A stretch of DNA of 64,000 nucleotides from positions 92,001 to 156,000 of the forward strand of contig NZ_CP134050.1 of the NCBI RefSeq assembly GCF_031583145.1. Reading direction: 5' to 3'. Of the stretch, positions 58,503-64,000 are shown piece by piece. The first letter of the stretch is position 1. Each line of letters begins with the position of its first letter. The stretch is from Brevibacillus brevis. GTDB taxonomy: Bacteria > Bacillota > Bacilli > Brevibacillales > Brevibacillaceae. The notes below the pieces were generated by a model. It did no database searches. It was not told the origin of the DNA and saw only the letters and a program-made list of their open reading frames with translations. The translations under genes and the position numbers were made by a program.

Positions 58503-59366
58503 ATGCTGCTCACACCGCGATTGGCTGCCTTTGACATGGATGGGACGTTGCTGAATGAACATTCGCAGATGGCGGATGCCACCAAGGAAGCATGCAGAAT
58601 GCTCCGGGAACAGGGCTGCAAGCTGGTAATATCCACGGGGAGGACGTACGGATCGGCGCAGATCCCCATTGACTCCTTTCCGTTCGATGGGTATGTATGC
58701 AGCAATGGAGCTACGATCTACGAGGCGGATGGCTCGATGGTTCGCCGGACGACTCTGCCGAAAGAGATGGTGAGCGGTGCGATCCATGCGCTCAGGCAAG
58801 AGGCGATCTACTACGAGCTGCACGATACGGCGAGCAACCGGTGGATGGTCAAGGAGGACCGGGAGCGGCTGGAGGCGCTGGTAGAGGAAGACACCTCGGT
58901 AGAAGGCATCTCCATGCGGCGCTTTGCGTTTTACAAATTGGCCCGAGTCGTACCGCTTGCAGAGCTGCTTGAAGGGGTAGAGTCCGGGGAGACTGAGGTA
59001 GTCAAGCTGTTTATCTGGCACAACAACCCGCAGAGGCTGGATTGGGTCCGGGAACAGCTCGAGCCGTGGTCCCATTGCTCTTCGATTACGACATCGGGCC
59101 AGCACAACGTAGAAATCATTCCCCACGGGGTTTCCAAATGGGAGGGACTGCTCTATTTCTGCCACAAATGGGGAATTTCGTCCGAGCAGGTAATGGCCTT
59201 CGGCGATGCGGAAAACGACAGGGAAGCGCTGACGGAGGCGGGGTACTCGGTAGCGATGGAGAACGCCTCTCCCGAGATCAAGGAAGTAGCGCGGTTTTTG
59301 GCCCCGCACCACAACGAGGATGGCGTTGCCCGCTTCATCCGGGAGCGCGTGTTGGGCAGCAAATAG
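58503..59366 (+). CDS. Cof-type HAD-IIB family hydrolase
   Basis: Cytoplasmic sugar-phosphate-phosphatase family. Start ATG 58503 behind AAGGAGG. 287 residues: motif I AFDMDGTLLNEH, motif II VISTGRTYG, motif III HGVSKWEGLLYF (Lys) and motif IV VMAFGDAENDREAL, with a C2B cap between. Substrate unknown. Confidence 0.92.
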   Translation: MLLTPRLAAFDMDGTLLNEHSQMADATKEACRMLREQGCKLVISTGRTYGSAQIPIDSFPFDGYVCSNGATIYEADGSMVRRTTLPKEMVSGAIHALRQEAIYYELHDTASNRWMVKEDRERLEALVEEDTSVEGISMRRFAFYKLARVVPLAELLEGVESGETEVVKLFIWHNNPQRLDWVREQLEPWSHCSSITTSGQHNVEIIPHGVSKWEGLLYFCHKWGISSEQVMAFGDAENDREALTEAGYSVAMENASPEIKEVARFLAPHHNEDGVARFIRERVLGSK

Positions 59367-59398
59367 CGGGAGCCGGCATTTTTGCCACGGGACACACA

Positions 59399-59427
59399 TT
59401 GACAAGGACAGGGGAACCGCTTACAAT
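59399..59427 (+). promoter_or_regulatory. Sigma-A promoter of nadA
   Basis: TTGACA, 17-bp spacer, TACAAT; 40 bp before nadA. Confidence 0.8.
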
Positions 59428-59466
59428 GACCGTAAATTACGACACCTACGTAGGGGGATTTTTTCC

Positions 59467-60411
59467 ATGGACGCTTTAGCGTTAGAAAAAAAAGCCCAGC
59501 GCAACGCTGAGTTACGAGAACGACTGATGCAGTTGAAAAAAGAACGCAATGCCATCATTCTGGCACACTTCTATCAACGACCGGAAATTCAGGAAGTGGC
59601 CGACTTTATTGGCGATTCGTTCGGGCTCGCTCAAAAAGCGAAGGAAACCGATGCAGATGTGATTTTGTTCTGCGGCGTTCACTTCATGGGAGAAAGTGCA
59701 AAAATTCTCAATCCCCAAAAGACGGTCATTATTCCTGACGAACGGGCCGGCTGTCCGATGGCGGATATGGTAAACGTGGACGGCCTTCGCAAACTCAAAG
59801 CGCAGCATCCGAATGCCAAGGTCGTGGCGTATATCAATACGTCTGCCGATGTCAAAGCGGAAACGGACATCTGCTGTACATCGTCCAATGCGAAGCGCGT
59901 CATTGAATCCGTGGACAGCGACGAGATCATTTGGGTGCCGGACAAAAATCTGGGCCACTATGTGTCCCAGTTTACCGACAAAAAGATGATCATCTGGGAA
60001 GGATATTGCAATACGCATGACCAACTGTCTGTCGAAGATATCGTGACACTCAAGCAGCAGCATCCGGAAGCGCTCGTAGTGGTCCATCCGGAGTGCCGTC
60101 CGGAAGTGGTAGCGTTGGCTGATTACGTGGGTTCTACCACCGGTATCCTGAAATATTGCCGCGAGTCCTCCCACAAAGAGTTTATTATCGGGACGGAAGA
60201 CGGCACGCGCTACATGCTGGAAAAAGACAGCCCTGATAAAACTTTTATTTTTGCTTCCAAATACCTGGTTTGCCCGAATATGAAGGTAAACAACCTGAAA
60301 AAATGTGTAGAAGCACTGGAAAATATGAAGCCTGAGATTTTTGTGCCAAAAGATGTCGCCGATGCTGCCCGCGCCTCTCTGGAGCGCATGCTGGAAGTAG
60401 CTCCAGCGTAA
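59467..60411 (+). CDS. nadA: Quinolinate synthase NadA
   Basis: 4Fe-4S enzyme that condenses iminoaspartate with DHAP in NAD synthesis. Start ATG 59467 behind TAGGGGG; a long upstream in-frame extension to 59320 would cover the promoter and previous gene. 314 residues, with probable cluster ligands Cys69 (ILFCGVHFMGESAK), Cys181 (WEGYCNTHDQ) and Cys269 (YLVCPNMK). No nadB or nadC nearby, unlike B. subtilis; a lone gene with its own promoter and terminator. Confidence 0.95.
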   Translation: MDALALEKKAQRNAELRERLMQLKKERNAIILAHFYQRPEIQEVADFIGDSFGLAQKAKETDADVILFCGVHFMGESAKILNPQKTVIIPDERAGCPMADMVNVDGLRKLKAQHPNAKVVAYINTSADVKAETDICCTSSNAKRVIESVDSDEIIWVPDKNLGHYVSQFTDKKMIIWEGYCNTHDQLSVEDIVTLKQQHPEALVVVHPECRPEVVALADYVGSTTGILKYCRESSHKEFIIGTEDGTRYMLEKDSPDKTFIFASKYLVCPNMKVNNLKKCVEALENMKPEIFVPKDVADAARASLERMLEVAPA

Positions 60412-61149
60412 TCATTGACGGCAGTATAAAAGGGAGTAGAGCCACGCAGCTTTACTCCCTTTTCCTATGCGGGCTATTCGTGTTTGGTCAAAGGCATGAT
60501 ATCTTTGCGCCGGTAAACGTTCAGAATCAACCCGATCAAGTTTCATGACAGAGTAACGTGCATTCCAATTCCATTCGGAGAAGATCCCTGCCAGCGACAC
60601 GATGAGGAGGGCGGGGGCGATGGCAAAGATATTGAAATGCCAGCTTCCTAACAGAAATTGTGGCTGCCCGTTAATGGTGGTTCTGGATAGCCTATACAAG
60701 AGCAGAAGCAGCGTGAGGAAATACAGCGGCTTACTGTAGCGTTTGAGCTTGCGGTAATCGGAAAAGAGAATGGCGATGAAGGCCACACTGCCAATCAGTA
60801 CCCCGATCAGGTGCCGTTCAAGAAATCCGCCTTGATCCTGTGTGATGTTCAGCGAATACATAGCAAACAGTCCAAACCCGATCAAAACGGCGGCCAGCCA
60901 CAATATGCTCCACTCCATGCGTGGCTTGTGCGCCTGGTGAAGCTGCCAGCCGATGGCGACAGGATCTCCCATGGCCGCAATCGCTTTATCAACAGCTTCG
61001 TCCTCGCTAAGCCCCATGGTCTGATAGTCGTCTATTTTGTCCGCAATATGACCCTCCAATTCGAGGATAATGGCTCGATGTACTTCTTTATTGCCAACCT
61101 GCTTGCAAACGAGCTGTATGTAATGGTCGATCTTTTCCTTCCTTTTCAT
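60412..61149 (-). pseudogene. FtsW/RodA-like gene with permease-prefix domain, internally deleted and frameshifted
   Basis: Start ATG 61149 behind GGGAGGGGG. Residues 1-90 form a permease prefix domain (KIDHYIQLVCKQVGNKEVHR, LSEDEAVDKAIAAMGDPVAI), then four membrane segments as in the start of SEDS (FtsW/RodA) proteins, up to AGIFSEWNWN. The open frame then turns into unrelated sequence to 60412. In another minus-strand frame at 60474-60542 lies NLIGLILNVYRRKDIMPLTK followed by HE and a stop, which is the normal C-terminal end of such proteins. So roughly 150 residues with the catalytic region appear deleted. Overlaps the padR stop by 4 bp, forming a padR-target operon. Confidence 0.7.
60428..60463 (+). 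terminator. Intrinsic terminator after nadA
   Basis: AAAAGGGAGTA and TACTCCCTTTT form a perfect 11-bp stem around a 14-base loop. Its symmetry could also serve the minus strand. Confidence 0.85.
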
Positions 61150-61481
61150 GCGTGCCCCCCTCCCAACACCTGATCTACTGCGGTTCGGAAAGCGACCCAC
61201 TCCTGCTTTTTATCCTGGAGATGCTGTTTGCCTTCCCGGGTGATTTCGTAGTATTTCCGCTTTCTTTCCCCTTCGCCAGAGCTCCAATAGGAATGGACCA
61301 TGCCTTCTGATTCCAGCGTGTGAAGGATCGGATAGAGTGTCCCTTCCTTGAGCGAGAGGATTCCATTTGAGTTTTTTTCCATCGCTTTGGTCATTTCGTA
61401 GCCGTACATGGGCTTTTGGTCAAGCAGGGTGAGGATGAGAATAACTGTACTGCCCTTCAGCAATTCTTTATTGATTTTCAT
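61146..61481 (-). CDS. PadR family transcriptional regulator
   Basis: Winged-helix repressor of 111 residues (MKINKELLKGSTVILILTLL, PMYGYEMTKAMEKNSNGILS, LKEGTLYPILHTLESEGMV). Start ATG 61481 behind AGGAGG; a longer frame to 61694 would run through the operator. First gene of a two-gene unit with the FtsW-like remnant; a long palindrome just upstream is the likely operator, so it probably represses itself. Confidence 0.92.
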   Translation of the reverse strand: MKINKELLKGSTVILILTLLDQKPMYGYEMTKAMEKNSNGILSLKEGTLYPILHTLESEGMVHSYWSSGEGERKRKYYEITREGKQHLQDKKQEWVAFRTAVDQVLGGGHA

Positions 61482-61493
61482 GGAAACCTCCTC

Positions 61494-61529
61494 ATACATA
61501 GATTTTCGATATATCGAATATCTATGTAT
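61494..61529. promoter_or_regulatory. 36-bp palindromic operator upstream of padR
   Basis: ATACATAGAT ... ATCTATGTAT arms with TTCGATATATCGAA in the centre; a single base pair out of 18 is not symmetrical. Lies 12-48 bp before the padR start, covering the expected promoter. Confidence 0.7.
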
Positions 61530-61590
61530 AATTCCAATATAGGTCAGCATTTTCTGGCAAGTCCTTATGGCTTGTGCAATCGGAGCAATA

Positions 61591-61620
61591 GAAAAAGGCT
61601 CCCGCGACGAGGAAGCCTTT
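61591..61620 (-). terminator. Intrinsic terminator of the PCYCGC gene (minus strand)
   Basis: On the minus strand AAAGGCTTCC pairs with GGAGCCTTT and continues into TTTC. Confidence 0.7.
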
Positions 61621-61641
61621 GGTGAAGTGCTGACAGAGACT

Positions 61642-62133
61642 TTAGGAAGGCATAGGAGTCGGTGTTGGTTTTCCGTATCCTTCTTTATAGGCATTGTCTA
61701 TGTAATTGCGAATTTCCGTCGGTGTTTTTCCTGCCTGCTTCAGCTTGGAAGATACGACGGCGATTTCCATGCAGATACCGCATCGAGTGCCGTGGTCGTC
61801 CCAGACGATTGATCCATCGGGCAGCTCTTCTTTGATAAAGCAGTTGCCGTTGTGCTGATGACCAGCACTTTCCCCGCAGCCGCAATAGCAAGGGATCGAT
61901 TTCAGCAGGTCGCGGTTGGCAGCCGCAATTTTGTAGGACTGCACGATGACGGGGTCCTGATTCTCGAGAAAACGGGGCAGAACATCCACGGAAGCGGTCT
62001 TCTCCTGCAAATCCCCGTTGGGAGCGTGCTGTGCGTGATTGGCGTGTTCCTGTCCGGCTTGGTCATTGGCGCCACAACCGACGAGCAAGGCTGCGGCCAC
62101 CATACTGATGGCGAACCATGATTTCCGTTTCAT
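61642..62133 (-). CDS. PCYCGC motif lipoprotein
   Basis: 163-residue lipoprotein with lipobox LLVG|C at residue 20, a His/Asn-rich spacer (EHANHAQHAPNG), and the family signature IPCYCGCGESAGHQHNGNCF near residues 80-100, plus CGICMEIA. The cysteines and histidines suggest metal binding but no function is established. Divergent from the zinc-uptake operon across 272 bp. GGGAGGAGG before the ATG. Confidence 0.88.
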   Translation of the reverse strand: MKRKSWFAISMVAAALLVGCGANDQAGQEHANHAQHAPNGDLQEKTASVDVLPRFLENQDPVIVQSYKIAAANRDLLKSIPCYCGCGESAGHQHNGNCFIKEELPDGSIVWDDHGTRCGICMEIAVVSSKLKQAGKTPTEIRNYIDNAYKEGYGKPTPTPMPS

Positions 62134-62296
62134 CTGGACAAACCTCCTCCCGGTAATTGTAACGTATAGGAAATTCTAAGCGCAAACCATTTGCAGGACG
62201 CAGCGGAAGAAACGAGGAGGGGGGCTACTCCTTTTCTTATCAGAAAAATGAGGAGAAAATATGAAGCGGTGACGAAGGTTGCAAAAATATGCCTAT

Positions 62297-62319
62297 TAAA
62301 TCGTAATAAATCCTATTTA
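62297..62319. promoter_or_regulatory. Zur box overlapping the znuA promoter
   Basis: TAAATCGTAATAAATCC begins a 23-bp site; 17 of 20 fixed positions fit the Zur consensus of Bacillus (AAATCGTAAT, one base, ATTACGATTT). It overlaps the -35 hexamer, so zinc-bound Zur would block transcription. Confidence 0.75.
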
Positions 62320-62344
62320 CATTCTAGGCAACTGTCCGTATAAT
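62316..62344 (+). promoter_or_regulatory. Sigma-A promoter of znuA
   Basis: TTTACA, 17-bp spacer, TATAAT; 62 bp before the znuA start. Confidence 0.82.
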
Positions 62345-62405
62345 GAAAAACGACGAAAGAGTAAATCGGAATGATTATGAATTATGTAGGAGTTGACATT
62401 CGAAG

Positions 62406-63395
62406 ATGAAGAAGAGCCTGTTGGCTGCACTCAGTATTGTTACCGCGATCGGGATCGCGGGCTGTGGCACGAAGGAAACGGCTTCGCCGGCTAGCGGAGA
62501 TGCCGGAGCAGAAAAACCGCACGTATACACCACCATCTATCCGTTGGAGTACGCTGCGAAACGAATCGGAGGGGATCATGTGGAGGTCACCAACCTCATT
62601 CCTCCCGGCGTTGAGCCGCATGACTACGAGCCGACTGCGAAAGATATGGTCGCTCTGTCCAAAGCCGACATTTTCGCTTTCAATGGCAGCGGTTTGGAGC
62701 TGTGGGTAGACAAAGCGGTCGAAAGTCTCGACAAGAACAAGACGGCAGTTGTAAATGCAACTGAGGGAATGGATTTGCTGAAAGCAACGGAAGACGAGCA
62801 CGACCACGAAGCGGAAGCAGCCACTGACGAAAAGCCGGAGGAGCACGACCACGAGCATGAACACGCACACGGTCCAAACGACCCGCATGTGTGGCTAGAC
62901 CCTGCCATGCTGAAGGAGCAGGCAGCGAAGATCAAGGATGCATTGGTGAAAAAGGACGCATCCCATGCAGCCGACTACGAAAAGAATTTCCAACAGCTCT
63001 CCGGCGATCTGGACCAGCTGGACAAAGAATTCAAGGACATGGTCGCCCAAACCAGCAAGAAGGAATTCATGGTGTCGCACAGTGCCTTCGGTTACTTGGC
63101 TCATCGCTACGGCCTGGAGCAGGTAGCAATTTCCGGAATCAATCCGGCGGATGAGCCGTCTCCCGCCAAATTGAAAGAATTGGTCGAGCATGTCAAAGAA
63201 CATCAAATTTCGTACGTTTTGTTCGAGACGCTGGTGTCGCCAAAAGTAGCAGAGGTTATCGCCAAAGAGGCGGGCGTTCAGACAGCTACACTCAATCCTT
63301 TGGAGGGCCTGACGGAGGACGATGTCAAAGCGGGCCGCGACTACTTGTCCATCATGCGCGATAATTTGCAGACGCTGCGTGCGGCTTTGAAATAA
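62406..63395 (+). CDS. znuA: Zinc ABC transporter substrate-binding lipoprotein (ZnuA/AdcA-like)
   Basis: Cluster-9 metal-binding protein. 329 residues with lipobox IAG|C at residue 20, the metal His in PPGVEPHDYEPT, a His/Asp/Glu-rich loop (about residues 121-158), DPHVWLDP, and VSHSAFGYLAHRYGL. The His-rich loop favours zinc over manganese. Under the Zur box above; the ATPase gene follows after a terminator and a second Zur-like site. Confidence 0.92.
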   Translation: MKKSLLAALSIVTAIGIAGCGTKETASPASGDAGAEKPHVYTTIYPLEYAAKRIGGDHVEVTNLIPPGVEPHDYEPTAKDMVALSKADIFAFNGSGLELWVDKAVESLDKNKTAVVNATEGMDLLKATEDEHDHEAEAATDEKPEEHDHEHEHAHGPNDPHVWLDPAMLKEQAAKIKDALVKKDASHAADYEKNFQQLSGDLDQLDKEFKDMVAQTSKKEFMVSHSAFGYLAHRYGLEQVAISGINPADEPSPAKLKELVEHVKEHQISYVLFETLVSPKVAEVIAKEAGVQTATLNPLEGLTEDDVKAGRDYLSIMRDNLQTLRAALK

Positions 63396-63410
63396 ACGGG
63401 AATAATGAAG

Positions 63411-63439
63411 GTGTCGCTTCCTTTGGGAGCGGCACTTTT
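63411..63439 (+). terminator. Intrinsic terminator between znuA and znuC
   Basis: GTGTCGCTTCC pairs with GGGAGCGGCAC (two G-T) around TTT, followed by four T. It may only partly stop transcription. Confidence 0.75.
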
Positions 63440-63464
63440 CGTAGTGATGCTTGCACCCGCCTAC

Positions 63465-63493
63465 TTGTAGTTATGTTCAAATCGTAGTAGGAT
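63465..63493 (+). promoter_or_regulatory. Possible promoter of znuC
   Basis: TTGTAG, 17-bp spacer, TAGGAT, with a Zur half-site AAATCGTAGT at 63479-63488 lying in the spacer. Confidence 0.4.
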
Positions 63494-63503
63494 GAAGAAA
63501 GCC

Positions 63504-63524
63504 AAATCAGAACAAATCCGATTT
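63504..63524. promoter_or_regulatory. Zur-box-like site before znuC
   Basis: 21-bp site with AAATC and GATTT ends in the exact spacing of a Zur box; 15 of 20 fixed positions match. Lies just downstream of the possible znuC promoter. Confidence 0.55.
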
Positions 63525-63568
63525 AAGGAATGATTGATTTTATGGAACGGATGACACAAGGAGAAGCT

Positions 63569-64000
63569 GTGGTAAAGCTCACGGATGTATCCTTTCAATA
63601 CGAAGAAAAAGTGGTTCTCGACCATGTGGCATTCTCTTTGGAACGGGGAGATTTCGTCGGCATCGTAGGGCCAAACGGATCGGGAAAGTCGACGCTCATG
63701 AAGCTCATCCTCGGCTTGCTGACGCCGACGAGAGGGACAGTCGAGCTGTTTGGGCAGCCCTTGGGCAAATTTCGCGAGTGGAGCCGGATCGGCTACGTAG
63801 CTCAGCAGGTGGCCCACGGTGCGGGCGGTTTTCCGGCAACGGTACGGGAAGTGGTCGCATCCGGCCTGGTCGCGAAAGTCGGCCTGTTTCGCAGGCTGAA
63901 CGCCCGCCATCACGAGAAAGTCCGCGATGCAGTGGAGCGTGTGGGGCTGATCGAAAAGCTGGATAAACGGATTGGCAGCCTGTCGGGGGGACAGCTGCAG
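63569..64000 (+). CDS. znuC: Zinc ABC transporter ATP-binding protein (ZnuC-like, 3' end missing)
   Basis: Runs off the right edge. Start taken as GTG 63569 because AAGGAG lies 5 bases before it; in-frame ATGs at 63542 and 63551 are alternatives. Walker A GIVGPNGSGKSTLMKLILGL, Q-loop IGYVAQQVAHG and the ABC signature LSGGQ (just before the edge) are seen. By context it energises zinc import with ZnuA; the permease should follow outside the window. Confidence 0.9.
   Translation, partial: MVKLTDVSFQYEEKVVLDHVAFSLERGDFVGIVGPNGSGKSTLMKLILGLLTPTRGTVELFGQPLGKFREWSRIGYVAQQVAHGAGGFPATVREVVASGLVAKVGLFRRLNARHHEKVRDAVERVGLIEKLDKRIGSLSGGQLQ

Overview
This 64 kb window reads as a contiguous piece of the replication/sporulation core of a spore-forming, moderately GC-rich Firmicute, most likely Brevibacillus or a close relative in the Paenibacillaceae. 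The basis is gene order and gene type: the order dnaX-ybaB-recR-yaaL-bofA ... csfB-decarboxylase-tmk-darA-yaaR-holB-ricT-yabA-trmN6-yazA-rsmI-abrB-metS-tatD-yabE-rnmV-rsmA-veg-sspF-ispE-purR-ridA-spoVG-glmU-prs-ctc-pth-fin-mfd-spoVT-yabM-mazG-rqcP-yabP-yabQ-divIC-yabR-spoIIE-yabS-yabT-tilS-hpt-ftsH is the one known from Bacillus subtilis. The genus is an inference; no rRNA or tRNA gene lies in the window.

Region by region. Positions 1-12100 hold DNA replication and repair genes (dnaX 3' part, ybaB, recR, tmk, holB, yabA), the sigma regulators bofA and csfB, the c-di-AMP receptor darA and ricT. Inserted here, relative to B. subtilis, are an SRPBCC protein, a CPBP protease, a membrane protein on the minus strand and a degenerate UDP-glucose-dehydrogenase-like protein. 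Positions 12246-24970 hold translation and RNA maintenance (trmN6, rsmI, metS under a T-box, rnmV, rsmA), the transition-state regulator abrB with a conserved Spo0A site, veg with two near-consensus promoters, the spore protein sspF, ispE, purR, ridA and spoVG with a sigma-H promoter. The gene yabG, found between rsmA and veg in B. subtilis, is absent. Positions 24976-39515 hold a CobW-type GTPase (minus strand), cell-wall precursor and PRPP synthesis (glmU, prs), ribosomal L25/Ctc behind an unusual leader hairpin, pth, fin, mfd, a lipoprotein foldase, spoVT, a SpoVB-like flippase, mazG and rqcP.

Positions 39528-47100 are an accessory block placed between rqcP and yabP: a DUF2157/GDYXXLXY membrane protein, an MFS exporter divergent from an SgrR-like regulator, and a secreted protein with four tandem repeats. 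Positions 47166-58442 return to the core (yabP, yabQ, divIC, yabR, spoIIE with a 21-bp-spacer Spo0A-type promoter, yabS, yabT, tilS, hpt, ftsH), interrupted only by a two-gene ThrE-type amino-acid exporter. Positions 58503-64000 hold a HAD phosphatase, nadA, a decayed FtsW-like gene with its PadR regulator and a 36-bp palindromic operator, a PCYCGC lipoprotein, and the start of a zinc uptake operon (znuA, znuC) preceded by two Zur-box-like sequences.

Most genes are core genes with well-known roles. The window shows no CRISPR array, insertion sequence, prophage or obvious novel multi-gene system. The most interesting signals are regulatory (ctc leader hairpin, Spo0A boxes around abrB, Zur boxes, PadR operator, a terminator lying beyond a convergent gene) and a few unusual proteins (UGD-like relic, FtsW-like deletion remnant, four-repeat surface protein).
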